From positions 186,001-250,000 of the forward strand of contig CALZFC010000053.1 in the NCBI GenBank assembly GCA_945643635.1: a stretch of DNA of 64,000 nucleotides, written 5' to 3'. Numbering within the stretch: the first letter of the stretch is position 1; each line of letters begins with the position of its first letter. A model generated the notes under the pieces. It did no database searches. It saw only the letters and a program-made list of their open reading frames with translations, and was not told where the DNA came from. The DNA is from Allodiplogaster sudhausi (Eukaryota > Nematoda > Chromadorea > Rhabditida > Diplogasteridae). Both the position numbers and the translations under genes were made by a program. This document shows positions 21,354 to 34,009 of the stretch, one piece after another.

Positions 21354-24134
21354 CTACATCAAGTTGCAATTATGATGACTGAGAAAATTACAACCAATTT
21401 CAAGGAGACACAGAAGTGTTGCGACTGCATACAGGGCGGCGGCAGCCTAAATTAGAAGAATTAGCAAAATACTTTTTCATTTTCTGGAATTTTCAATATT
21501 GTAATTAGTTTTCAAAGCATAATAAAACGAACATAAATGCTGAGCTGCAGGGCGCTGACGTGAACGGGCGAGTAATCGTAAGTTATTCTCAATTCGTTCA
21601 CAATCTTTGGCCTATTCGTGAAGCGTCGCCACCAGAAATGATCAATCTTCGAATGTAATAGTCACTACATGAAATGTGTTAAAGGAGGCATCCGGGGAAT
21701 ATTTAACCTATGTTTTGTTCTATGTGGATAAGTTCATCTTGGTTTAAGACATCCAGAAAGTTTGAGAGACTTTCTTTCATTACATTCTGAGCAATAGTAA
21801 CGTGAAAACTGGCGGGTGGAGAATTAAAGGAAGTATCCGGCGAATAATTCTACAGTAGTGCTAGAGAACGAGTTTGAATGCGCGCGCTCATAAAGTTGCC
21901 TGTCGCTCGGTCGAGATAGCATGTGAAATAGGACGGCGGCTCTGACCCACCATAGCTAATTCTCAACCCGCGAGTTTTCACGTTACTATTGCTCAGAATG
22001 TAATGAAGCAAATTCGCTCAAACTTTCTGGATACATGTTTTACACCAAGATGAACATGTTCATATAGAAAAAAAACTTAGGTTAAATATTCCCCGGATAC
22101 TTCCTTTAACTACGATAGGCCGCCCTCCTATTTCACATGCTCTCTCGACCGAGCGACATGCAACTTTATGAGCGCTCGCATTCAAAGTTGTTCTCAACCG
22201 CTACTGTACAATTATTCGCCGGATACTTCCAACAATTTAGGGTTTTTCACCTTTAATTTGAGCACATTCAAAGCTAAATCATTTCTATTTTAACTGAGAA
22301 ATACTTCCTTGTAATAGCGAGAGAATATGTTAAAAAAATACAAACCAAGTCCTCATTGAAGAATTTCATTGCGATTGAGCTCATTAGCTTTTGCTGCTTA
22401 GCGGTGAAGCGTTTTTTGCTAAAACAAAAATCTTCTTCACAACGGTTGTTTGTTTCCAACGAAGGTTAACCCTCGTTTTTTTGTTTTAATTATTTTTTTT
22501 TCAGCAAATTACGAATACATTCGTTAGAAATGTAGATGTATGTCCATGCGAGTAAGAGTAATTTAAGAGTGAAATGTGATGTATGGCACTGTGATATACC
22601 TAAAGTAGAGTGTCGATGGAAATGCAATGAAATAGCCGCCGTTGTAGAGAGAATCCGCGCGATCCATTGTGCTTCTAATTGTAGGCAGTCCAGTCGGATC
22701 TAGCCTAAATATTGCGAGTGCTTCAATGGCTTATTATCTTCAACGACTGTTTGTTTTAAAAATGTTGCAATAACAAGTCTACGCTTATGTCAACATAAAC
22801 CATTACCCATATATAAATAAAAATGTAAATTAATTTTTATTGCTCATAAGATGTATATGTATGTCTTAGATATCATGGATTGTATATTCACAGCTCACAT
22901 CCGAACCGCACACCCAAGCTTGGCCGGATCACGCGGATCGAACACAAAGACACGGTCGAGGATGACGAACATGACAGAGTGGGGAGAGGAGGCGCAGAGC
23001 TGGTATGAGGGACTTTGGAATACTTTGGAATTTAGGAAGCGGAATCAATGAGTAATTTAGGATTGTTGCAACATACAGATATATGTATGTATATGCGTCT
23101 TAATAAAAAAACATTCTACATACTCTCGCACTATACATTTAGCGATAAATAATTCGAGACACACCGCATCGAGATTCTCTTGCATGGAGCGTCCAATGAA
23201 TAAGGGACCGAGTCCCGAGTGAGCTTCTTTCTACAAAATAAATTTTATGAAAAAAAATTAACAAAAGAAAACAAAAGAAAAAGTAAAAAAGTAAATAAAG
23301 AAGATTTATGGTTAGATCAAAAACTTCTTAGACTTTGTCAGATAACCTCGCTCGGTAGGTAGCCAATAATATCTCGTGCAGTCTGTGTCCTAGCTGCCGT
23401 GTAGAAGATGACGCGGGAAGTGCTGGAGCGGACTTGACGCACAAAGTCTTTGACACTTCTAAAGGATCTCAATTTTTTTTGGTTTTGGAGAATGAGCCGA
23501 TCAGTTTAATTGATTCAGAAAGCGTGTGAAATAGGAGGGTTGCTAACAACTACAGTGAAAAATGTTGCTGTTCAAACTTTTCGGATATATGTTTTAGACA
23601 GATGCGAATAGATCAACGTTCAAGAAACCATAGCAAAATATTCAGTGAACTGCTTCTTTAACCGCCAGATAATACGTTTTAGGAGTGGGCGAGCCGACGG
23701 AAGAGTTGCCTGCAAAGGCAGCCGAATGCAGCGACATGAGCAAGACGTACGCGACCACGTAGCAGGCGACATGAAGGCGAATGGCTCCCGAAAAGAACAG
23801 GAGATTACTGTAGCTTTTAGATTTGGCCTTTTCCGCGATAGTTTCCAGATAAATTCTGAAATCATACAAATGAAAAGGATTTTTTTTTCTAAGCTGTTCG
23901 GAAATTTCGCTCGAAAATATAAGTCTTCCCGCCAAATTCCAAAAATAACTTTACTTCTTGGATAGGAGTGCGCGAGCGCTGCCCTCTCTGCGAGCCGCTC
24001 AATACTCACGCTTAGCAGAACAAGAAGAACAAGGGTGACAAAGGCAGGATAGGAGAGGACGATGAAGGCAACGAGGTCGCTGCTGCTTGATGCGTAGTCA
24101 CGCTCGTAGAAGGCCTCCTGGAAAAGAGGAGAGA

Positions 24135-24179
<45 letters not shown>

Positions 24180-24685
24180 GGAGGGAGGCCACTTCCAAAA
24201 ACGAGAAAGAAATGTGTGGGATTTATTTTTTTTAAATAAATAACAAGATAAGTATGCAGGTTTAATTTTATTTAAAAACCTTTTATTTATCATTGTTTTT
24301 TTTTATTTATTTACTTATTTACGAACAAGACTATAAATAATGGGCAGAGTCGTGTAGCGAAAGTCGCGAAGGCGAGAAGTACGGAAACTCATGTCAAGGA
24401 GGACGCCGTCCACAGTGCCGTTCTGAAGGGCGCCGAGGACGCTAGGGTGACGGCCGGTAGAGGGGTCGGGGCCGAGCTCGTCTGAAGAGTGAGAGAGAGA
24501 GAGAGAGTAAGAGAAAGAAAAGATACAAACTCGCCTCTGGCTTCCTTCTGGACGAACTCCAGGGTTTCACCCAGTGCCCGCGCCCACTCGCGCCAAACTT
24601 CCCGATAGATTCCTCGTGGCTGGCCATTCCATTCGTAGAGATAGGGATAGGTGTCGTAATCGAAGGAAGCGAGTCGAATCGGCAT
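21354..24685 (-). CDS. Ionotropic glutamate receptor-like channel subunit, copy 4 (intact)
   Basis: All eleven exons join in frame for 413 residues: A 24685-24535, B 24481-24327, C 24117-23955, D 23784-23676, E 23458-23347, F 23230-23165, G 22999-22899, H 22704-22600, I 22418-22346, J 21646-21533, K 21446-21354 (TAG). S1 contains GQPRGIYREVWREWA and DGVLLDMSFRTSRLRDF; Arg87 is at the position of the ligand-carboxylate Arg of glutamate receptors. M1 is in exon C (DLVAFIVLSYPAFVTLVLLV), M3 in D (YVVAYVLLMSLHSAAFAGN), S2 in E-J, final helix in K. Only about 16 residues separate M1 from M3, so no pore loop is apparent. Exon A ends AGAG|gcgagt, a GC donor. The I-J intron holds nested MITEs. Start is at MPIR; a hydrophobic signal-like stretch further upstream has no in-frame ATG. 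Confidence 0.85.
21678..22236. mobile_element. Nested inverted MITEs in the I-J intron
   Basis: Four blocks run A, B, inverse-A, inverse-B. A (21678-21825) is repeated inverted at 21955-22110, and B (21826-21954) inverted at 22111-22236. The ends carry TTAAAGGA(A/G)G followed by a TCCGGCGAATAA-type core. This is what one element inserted in opposite orientation into the middle of another of the same family would give. A related element lies at 54874-55335; fragments are at 23505-23625, 27975-28090 and 33395-33545 in other receptor-like introns. Confidence 0.7.
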
Positions 24686-26041
24686 ATGGCCTCTGAACCA
24701 GGAGTAAAGACCTAGAAAGCTCGGCTTTAGCAAGGAAGAAATACTCGATACGCGCTCGCAACTGCTCCATTCACGGCGAAGATCACTAGGGCGACAGCTT
24801 CTAACCATTCTTTTCTATGAACATATGTACATATGTATATTTGAATGTATGCATGTACAGTGAGGCAACAGTGAAACGTGCATATATTTTAACATAGTAC
24901 GTGAATACATAAGTTAATACTTTATTCTTAAACATGAATCTATTTCTATTGAAAAAATATGCAAGCATAGATGGATTTATATATCATTTCACTACGAAAG
25001 TCTTGCTATGTTACCGACGTGGAATAGTAAAATTGGAACAACAACCTTGACTGTTAATTGTTTATCTACACTTTTTTGCAATGACATGAAAATTGAGATC
25101 AAATGTAAAGGCAATTGAGGGATAGGGAGAGGGATACAGTAGCCACGGTGGTCCTCTGCTCGGGTGAAGCGAAACCCGGACATGGGGTGGATCAGGTCCC
25201 AAGGGCTGCCAAGGCCCATTACAAGTGTGCACTGAAGAGGTTGCATCTGCACTGAGGAGGGTGCATTTGAACTGCCAGTTCTGAGGGAAGAAAGAAACCG
25301 ATACGCTCGAACTTAATTCCATATGCTTATTGTTGAGTGGAACATGAGCCTGAAGGGTTTCCATAGAGTCCAACTCTCCATGGAGAGAGAGAGAGATGAC
25401 ATTAGAGAGAGGACGAGAAGAGTCACAATACGGAGATGGAACACGTGAGAGTAGTTTATAATTTATGAAGATGAACAAAAGTTCAAAAACAATAAAGAAG
25501 GTGTTACAGAGGAGGAATACATTCAACCTTCACCACTGTTCAGAACAATATCTGATGCAATATTAAAAAAACAGCACGTGAAAATTTCAACTAATTGAGA
25601 GCGAGAACGTGGAATGGAAAACTGCTCATTCTTACGATGAGGCACACGACTTGTTTCTTTGAAACTTGGCATCTCATTCCAGTCAACTTCCACCTCGTGT
25701 TAAACAAACGAACGGGTGAGGAAAGAAAACACGAACCCTCCAAAACTCGCAAAACATATATAGGAGGCTTTTTTTTTTGAAAAAAAAAACGCCTCTACGT
25801 GAAAATAGCACACGCGTATGAGAGATCCGCGGCAATTTGAAATCTCACATCATTTTATGGTGGTCGCTCTCCTTTAAGATTTAAATTGCATTAAGTTATA
25901 TTGTAACTGTACATATGTATGTAATTAAGTCGCTACATTAGAGATGTTGTTTTTATTATTTCCTTTATCGCTTCAATATTTGATTCTATTCATCCGTGGA
26001 GAATCTGTTTATCGTACAAATCGATAAACAGAGCAAGTGTA
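24686..26041. other. Spacer between copies 4 and 5 with a duplicated conserved block
   Basis: Just upstream of copy 4 (24690-24795, minus strand) a hydrophobic stretch (ALVIFAVNGAVAS) ends near a donor-like GTATTT, perhaps a signal-peptide exon. The block 25090-25530 is repeated at 30065-30480 in the next spacer, with two minus-strand frames open in both. From 25560 to 25880 a piece ending in the GATCGCCC-family MITE end is also shared with 30500-30680 and 34680-34855. No gene assigned. Confidence 0.45.
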
Positions 26042-28570
26042 TCAGAAGCGCATTGCGCAAATGCCAGTAAATTTCGACATAAAGCTGTAATTATGACGAC
26101 AGATTAAATTACACCCAATTTCAAGTAGAAACAAAAGTGTTGCTATCGCATAGAGAGCTGCAGCAACCTGAATAAAAAGAGTCAGTGAAAATATGTATAC
26201 TTTTCATGTAACCATGAAAATGGTATTTTTTTAACCATTACGAAATATAATTATATTTATACTATGTATGTATATTCTTTCATTTGCAAATACATCTGAA
26301 TTTCATCTATGAACCAGGCAAAATTTTTCCCAACGAACATAAATGCTGATCAGCAGGGCGTTGACGTCAACGGATAAGAATAAGTTATTCTCAATTCATT
26401 CACAATCTTTGGCCTATTCGTGTAGCGGCGCCACCAGAAATGATCAACCTTCACATGAGTCGATTATTACATGAATGACAGGCAGCTTATGAACCAATTA
26501 TTAATTTGAGACGACTTCAAAGTTTAATAATTTCAATTTTAATGAAAAACAACTCTGCTTATATTTAAGAAAGAATATGTAAGAAAAAAATTAGGGGCAC
26601 AAACCAAGTCCTCATTGAAGAATTTCATTGCGATTGAGCTCATTAGCTTTTGCTGCTTAGCGGTGAAGCGTTTTTTGCTAAAGAAAATCTTCGCCATTAC
26701 CCACGCTTCTTAAGAAAATTTACTCCTTTTTAATTGATGTACATTTTTGTAAAATCCTTTCTATTATTAAAAAATGTGAGTAATTTAAGAGATATTACCT
26801 AAAATAGAGCGTTGACGGAAATGCAATAAAATAGCCGCCGTTGTAGAGGGAATCATAGCGATCCATGGACTCTCTGACTGTAGGTAGTCCGGTCGAGTCT
26901 AGCCTTCAGAAAAACATTTGTTAATCAAAAAAGCATACTATCACTGCAACGACAAAGATGACTGACATTAGATAAGCAAAAGATTTGAACGTTATTTTTA
27001 CTAAGGCAACCATAATATAAAAAAAGTTAAATAAAACAGATAAACGTATATAATGATAAATCGATACGCATATTATATATATGCATATATTTATTTATTT
27101 ATTTGAATATTTATTTCATCCTCGTACGATAAAAAAAAACTCTCACATCCTAACCGTACACCCGAGCTTTGCCGGATCACGGGGATCGACGACAAAGATA
27201 CGGTTGAGGAAAACGAACATGGCCGAGTGTGGAGAGGAGGCGCAGAGCTAGGAAAAGCGGGATCAAGGATTAATGGTATAAATTAGTAATATATGAGCGC
27301 TCTTACCGGAACATATAAATCTATATTCTGCAACTTCTCGCACTATACATTGGAGTGATAAAGTAGTTCGAGACTTTTTTTAATCACACTGGATCGTCCG
27401 TATAATACTTTGTCAGATTGATCAATACATGAGTAAATAATAAATGGAAGTTGAAGAGTCGGACCGCATCGAGATTCGCTTGCATGGAGCGTCCGATGAA
27501 CAAGGGACCGAGTCCCGAGTGTGCTTCTTTCTTCAAAATAAATTTTATAAAAAAATTTAACAAAAGAACACAGTTGCAAATAAGTAAGATCTAGATTAAA
27601 AAGTATTAAGATTTTTTTGTCAGATCACCATGCTCGGTAGGTATCCAATAATATCTCTTTTAGTTTGTTGCCTAGCTTCAGAGTAGAAGATGACGCGGGA
27701 AGTGCCGGCGCGCACTTGACGCACAAAGTCTTTCACACTTCTAAAGGATGTCAATTTTTTTTGTATTTGAAGAATGAACCGATCAGTTCAATTGATTAAT
27801 TACATTAAGAGATACACTCTATGATTTGACTGCAATAGTTCGAAAAAGCAGTAAATTAATTTAACCAAGCAATAAATCAATTCAACCAATAATCAATATT
27901 GTTAAAGGAACCTTGCACTGAATGATTCTAAAAAAAGTAACTTAGAACCATTTTGAACTCGTGCCTTCGAATATTTAGCCCATGCGTGTGCAATGGGAGG
28001 GTGGCTAACAGCTACAGTGAAAAATTCTGGTTTTCAAACTTTCCGGATATACGTTTTAGACAGATGCGAATAGATCCACTTTCAAGAAACCCATATGTAT
28101 ATTATTCTGTGAACTGTTTCTTTAATCGCCAGATACAAACGTTTTCGGAGTGGGCTAGCCGACGGAAGAGTTGCCTGCAAAGGCAGCCGAATGCAGCGAC
28201 ATGAGCAAGACGTACGCGACCACGTAACAGACGACATGAAGGCGAATGGCTCCCGAAAAGAACAGGAGATTACTGTAGCTTTTAGATTTGGCTTTTTCCG
28301 TCATAATATACACGATAAATTCTGAAATCATATAAATGAAAAGGATTATTTTTCTAAACTGTACGGTTCGCTCGAAAAATAAATGTTCCCGCCAAATTCC
28401 AAATAATCTTACTTCTTGTATAGGATTGCGCGATCGCTGTCCTCTCAGCGAGCCGTTCAACACTCACGCTTAGCAGAACGAGAAGGACGAAAGTAACAAA
28501 GGCCGGATAGGAGAGGACGATGAAAGCAACGAGGTCGCTGTGGCTTGAGTCACGCTCGTAGAAGGTCTCC

Positions 28571-28616
<46 letters not shown>

Positions 28617-29647
28617 GGGAGACCACTTCTCGAAACGAGAAAGAAAAGTGTTCGCTTTTATTTTTTAAATAAATAAGTTGATAAGTTTACAGATTTTTTC
28701 TGTAAACTTATTTTTATCCTGTTTTTTTATATATTTATTTACTAACACGACTATAAATAATTGGCAGAGTTGTGTAGCGAAAGTCGCGAAGGCGAGAAGC
28801 GCGGAAGCTCATGTCAACGAGGACAGTGCCGTTCTGAAGTGCGCCGAGGACGCCAGGGTGTCGGCCGGTCGAGGGGTCAGGGCCGAGCTCCTCTGGAGAG
28901 AGCGAGATAGGGAGGGAGGGAGAAAGAGTTAGAGAGAGGGAGGGCGAGAGAGAGAGAAAAGAGGGCAAGAGAGAGAGAGAGCGAGAGCGAGAGAGAGAGG
29001 GAGAGAGAGAGTAAGAGAATTGTCGTTCCGGAGGTGGACCGACACCATATTGGCATGCTGCCAGGTTTTGAATAGGGAAACCTTTTGAATGGGTTTTGTA
29101 TACGGTAGGTGTCACCTCTTTTGGGGAGACGCTTCATTCTACGATTGAGTTGTGATGAGGGATCCCACCCTCCAGTATATACATTGGTGGACCTCTATAA
29201 CAGTAGCTTATAATTATGAAATAAAGCTTCCGGAAGCAGGGGATTACTGTAGGAACCGATTATGGTTACGATATTCAGAGGGCAGAGATAATTACAATGC
29301 TTGTCGGGAGGACTTCTCCACTTCGGAGAGGGATGTACGTTTGGCCTGTAGGCCTGCGCTAGGTATACAGCTTTTTCAGATTCTTTTCCCCTCCTCTGCC
29401 CATCCCATTTCAAATGTAATAAATTCTGTTACCACATTCTCGACCCAATTGGAGTTGGTTATGTGGGCAACCACATAAAGAAAGATACCAACTCACTTCT
29501 GGATTGGTTATGGACGAACTCGAGGGCTACCCCCAGTGCCCGCGCCCATTCGCGCCAAACTTCACGATAGATACTTCGTGGCTGGCCATTCCATACATAG
29601 AGATAGGGAAAGGTGAGGTAATCGAAGGAAGCGAGACGAATCGGCAT
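26042..29647 (-). pseudogene. Ionotropic receptor-like gene copy 5, nonsense in M3 exon
   Basis: Exons A (from ATG 29647; MPIRLASFDYLTFPYLY) to K (TGA at 26042-26044) are all present in order: B near 28890-28753, C near 28573-28417, D 28252-28141, E-K between 27750 and 26042. In exon D the serine codon after NSSVG is TAG (28155-28157) where copy 4 has TCG, so translation would stop right after M3 and lose all of S2 and the last helix. Exon B has lost three codons of the VDG region in frame. The A-B intron is enlarged by about 440 bases of unique sequence. Exon A here ends in an ordinary GT donor (gtgagt). A single nonsense change could also be an assembly or polymorphic site. Confidence 0.75.
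29020..29460. other. Unique insertion in the A-B intron of copy 5
   Basis: No other copy has this sequence. It contains an AATAAAGCTT and no long open frame. It might be a solo LTR or another insert, but I see no clear terminal repeats. Confidence 0.3.
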
Positions 29648-31006
29648 ATGGCCTCTGAAACGGGAGCAAAGACCTAAAGACTCGGTTGGAACGAGGAAGA
29701 AACACTCCATAAGAGCTCGCAACAGCTCCATTCACTGCGCAGATCACGAGGGCGATAGCTTCAAATCATTCTTTTATAAGTGCATGTGTATACATACATA
29801 TATGTATGTATACATATGTACAACAGGGAAACGTGCATACATTTGAACATAGTACGTGAATAAATAAGATAATACTTTATTCTTACATATGAATCAATCT
29901 CTATTGAAGAAATATGCTAGCGTAGATGGATTTATCAAACATTTCACTACGGAAGTCTTGCTGTGCTACCGACGCGCAATAGTAAAATTGGAACAACAAC
30001 TTGGACAGTTAATTGTTTAATTGTCTAGCTACATCTTTAAATGATGTGACGCCACAATTACATGAAATTGAGATCAAATGTAAAGGCAAGTGCTAGCAGC
30101 AAAAGAGGGGGAGGGAGAGGGATACAGTAGCCACGGTGGTCCTCTGCTCGGGTGAAGCGTAATCCGGATATGGGGTGGAGCAGGTCCCAAGGGCTGGAAA
30201 GGCCAATTACCAGTGTGCACTGAGGAGGGTGCACCTGTACTGACAATGAGGAGGGTGCATTTGAACTGCCTGTTCTGAGGGATGAAAGAAACCGATACGC
30301 TGGAACGGAATTCCATATGCTTATTGTTGAGTGGTAGGCGCCGTGCAACATGAGCCTGAGGGGGCTTCCATAGAGTCCAACTCTCCATGGAGAGAGTGAA
30401 AGAGAGCGAGAGAGAGATGACGTTAGAGAGAGGACGAAAGAGAAACTGTTCCCTCTCACGATGAGGCAAAGATGACATTTCATTCTAGTCAACATCCACC
30501 TCGTGTTAAACAAACGAACAGGCGAGGAATGACAACACGAACCCTCCAAAACTCGCAAAACATATGTGGGAGGCCATTTGAAAAAAAACACCGCTACGTG
30601 AAAATAGAACAAGCGTATGAGAGAGCCGCGGCAATTTGAAATCTCACATCATTTTATGGTGATCGCTCTCCCTTAAGATTTAAATTCCAGTAAGTTCCTT
30701 TAATAACATATTTATACAATTAAAGATTTTGTCGTTATTATTTCCTTTATTTCTTCAATATTTTCTTAAATTTATCCGTGGAGAATCAGTTTATCGTGAA
30801 AAGGACACCATAAATATCTTAAATCTGTCAGAAGAGCATTGAGCATGTGCCAGTAAATTTCGACATAAAAAAATATACATCTTCTCCAGCCCCCAAGATA
30901 TACTTTTGCATTCTCACTAATGAAGTTATTACATATTGTCATGCTCTACATACATGACTATTGAGGAAATAGCATGGCAATTTGCATCTATTATCACGTT
31001 AATGTG
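29648..31006. other. Spacer between copies 5 and 6
   Basis: It repeats the layout of the previous spacer: signal-like hydrophobic stretch near 29690-29755 (minus strand), ATACATATGTATGT run, the conserved block (30065-30480), a MITE end near 30655, and the 3'-flank sequence of the next gene. Confidence 0.45.
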
Positions 31007-33774
31007 TCAGAGGATCATTGAACAAATAGTTGTAAATTTCGTAAATTTCGGCATCAAATTGTAATCATGATGACAGAGAAAGTTAAACCCAATTTCAAGG
31101 AGGCACAGAAGTGTTGCGATTGCATAGAGGGCGGCGGCAGCCTGAATTAGAAGAAATATTAAAATACTTTTTAATGTACTGTCATTTTGAATATTGTAAT
31201 TAGTTTTTAAAGCATAATAAAACGAACATAAATGCTGAGCTGGAGGGCGCTGACGTGAACGGGCGAGTAATCGTAAGTTATTCTCAATTCGTTCACAATC
31301 TTTGGCCTATTCGTGAAGCGGCGCCACCAGAAATGATCAATCTTCGAATGTAACAGTCACTACGCGAAATTGCAGGGAGGGTGTGGTAAGAAAAATTTTT
31401 GCTGTTTTCTGAAATCTTTGATTTGAGCATATTCAAAGTTAAATAATTTCTATTTTAACAAACAAAAACTTCTGCTTGTGATAGCGAGAGAATGCTAAAA
31501 AAAATGCAAACCAATTCTTCATTGAAGAATTTCATTGCGATTGCGCTCATTAGCTTTTGCTGCTTGGTGATGAAGCGCTTTTTGCTAAAGAAAAAAGAAA
31601 TCTTCTTTAAGCTTCATTCCTGCGTTTTTGTTGTTGTTCATCTTATACTGCGAAATCGTAGGGTTACACACATGCATACAAGTGAGAGTAATTTAAGAGG
31701 CTTAAAATCACCTAAAGTAGAGCGTCGATGGAAATGCGATGAAATAGCCGCCGTTGAAGAGAGAATCAGGGCGATCCATTGAGTTTCTTTCTGTAGGCAG
31801 TCCAATCGGATCGAGCCTAAATAAAATGCGTGTGCATTAAAAGAATACTATTACAACGAGAACCAACATGATTGACATATCACCTTACATGAGTAAAGGA
31901 AATGCTCATAATCAATAGCTGTTGGCTTCCTAATGTTACTGTACTATGTCTATCTTTATGCATTCATTATATAATTAAACATGTCACTTAACTTTATTGT
32001 TCATATTAAGAATACTCATTCGCATACATATATTATTTATTCATGATTGTATATAATATTTTCATAGCTCACATCCGAACCGTACACCCTAGCTTTGCCG
32101 GATCACGCGGATCCACCACAAAGATACGGTTGAGGTAGACGAGCATGGCCGAGTGGGGAGAGGAGGCGCAGAGCTAGGGAAAGCGGGATCAACGATTTAC
32201 GGGATAACAGTAATTTCAGGAGTTCACTCACCAAAAAATGTATTATATTCGGATCAACCGTATTACAGCCCTCTTTGTGAGATTGATCAATTCATGAGTA
32301 AATAATAAACACAAGAAGAACGGACGGACCGCATCGAGATTCTCTTGCATGGTACGCCCGATGAATAAGGGACCACGTCCCGAATAAGCCTCTTTCTTAA
32401 AAAAAAAATCCGACACGCTTAAGAAACGAAATAAACAAGACTGATAAAGAAAAGTTTTTCCCTTTAATAACAAAGATAACAAAGGAGTGATCCATTACCT
32501 CGCTTGGCAGAAAACCAATAATATCTCGTGCAGTCTGCGGCCAATCGTACACGTTGAAGATGAGGCGGGAAGTGCCTTCGCGCACTTGGCTCACAAAGTC
32601 TTTGACACTTCTAAAGGGTGTTCAATCTTTTTGGTTTTAGAGAATGAACCGATCAGTTCAATTGATTCAGTACACTCAATGATTTTACTAGAATAATTCG
32701 ATACATCAGAAAAAATTAATTAAGCCGGTCAATAAATTAATTCAATCAATATTCAAGATTGTTAATCGCCAGAGACGTCCTCGGAGTGGGCGAGCCGACA
32801 GACGAGTTGCCAGCAAAAGCAGCCGAGTGCAGCGACATGAGCACGACGTACGCGACCACTTAGCAGACGACGTGAAGACGAATGGCTCCCGAAGAGAAGA
32901 AGAGATTACTGTAGATTTTTTTTGATTAGACCATTCCCGTAAAATTTGATAAGATAAATTCTGAAAGCATATAAATAAAACGGATTAATTTTTTTGAGCT
33001 TGAGGGTTATTTCGCTCCAAAAGATAAAATTCCAAATAATATTACTTCTTGTATAGGATTGCGCGAGCGCTGCCCGGTCAGCGAGCCGCTCAACACCCAC
33101 GCTCAGCAGAATGAGAAGTGCAAGGGTGACAAATGCAGGGTAGGAGAGGACGATGAAGGCAATGAGGTCGCTGTGGCTTGAGGCGTAGTCACGCTCGTAG
33201 AACGCCTCCTGGAGAAAAAGAGAGAAAGAGAGAGAAAGCGAGGGAGATGGAGAAAGAGAAGGAGAAGGAGAAAATACAAGTGGGGGAGAGAGTGGGTGGG
33301 AGAGAGCGAGAGAGCATTAAACAGTTGTAGAAAAAGAAAAGATCACTGAATAGGTAACATAAGGTTTTATAAAGTTGTAACTATTCGCGTCTCTCTAAAA
33401 CATACATCTAGAAAGTTTAAACCATTTTTGACCACTTGCTACAAAGTTAAGAGCGCGCAAAATATGGCTCGGCCACAATTTTTTACTGTAGCTGTTAGCC
33501 ACCCTCCTATTTCACACGCTCTCTAACGTGTAGAAGGACCAAATATTGGAGGGCGAGAGTTCAAAATGGCTCTAATGACTACATTCCTTTAATTCCTTGT
33601 TTACTTATTTACGAACGAGACTGTAAATAATAGGCAGAGTCGTGTAGCGAAAGTCGCGAAGGCGAGAAGCGCGGAAGCTCATGTCAATTAAGACGCCGTC
33701 TACTGTGCCATTCTGCAGGGCGCCGAGGACGCCAGGGTGGCGGCCGGTTGAGGGGTCGGGACCGAGCTCGTCTG

Positions 33775-33806
<32 letters not shown>

Positions 33807-34009
33807 TAGGGAAGGAGGGAGAGAGGGAGAGTAAGATAAAGAAAAGATACAAACTCGCCTCTGGCTTCCTTCTGGACGAACTCCAGGGTTTCACCCAGTG
33901 TCCGCGCCCACTCGCGCCAAACTTCCCGATAGATTCCTCGTGGCTGGCCATTCCATTCGTAGAGATAGGGAAAGTTGTCGTAATCGAATGAAGCGAGGCG
34001 AATCGGCAT
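31007..34009 (-). pseudogene. Ionotropic receptor-like gene copy 6, nonsense in M3
   Basis: All exons A-K are present, A starting at ATG 34009 (MPIRLASFDYDNFPYLY) and K ending with TGA at 31007-31009. In exon D the Tyr codon of the VCYVVAYV motif has become TAA (plus-strand 32860-32862; other copies have GTA there), truncating the protein inside M3. The signal-like stretch upstream (about 34060-34120) also has TAA in its hydrophobic frame where copy 4 has GGA. Exon A ends AGAG|gcgagt, the same GC donor as copy 4. The B-C intron (33212-33604) holds a MITE fragment. S2 exons E-J look normal, suggesting recent loss. Confidence 0.78.

Noticed and set aside
23820..23954. Extra exon in the C-D intron that could supply a pore loop (acceptor ATTTCAG, then frame with KAKSKSYSNLLFFSGA)
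   Set aside because: The sequence joins in phase in copy 5 but is out of phase in intact copy 4 by one base, contains a stop in copy 6, and is absent in copies 7 and 8. The CTCCTGTTCTTTTC part looks like the polypyrimidine tract of the exon D acceptor.
25062..25526. 154-codon minus-strand frame as a gene
   Set aside because: Two frames are equally open and no family match or splice logic supports either. Kept only as a finding.
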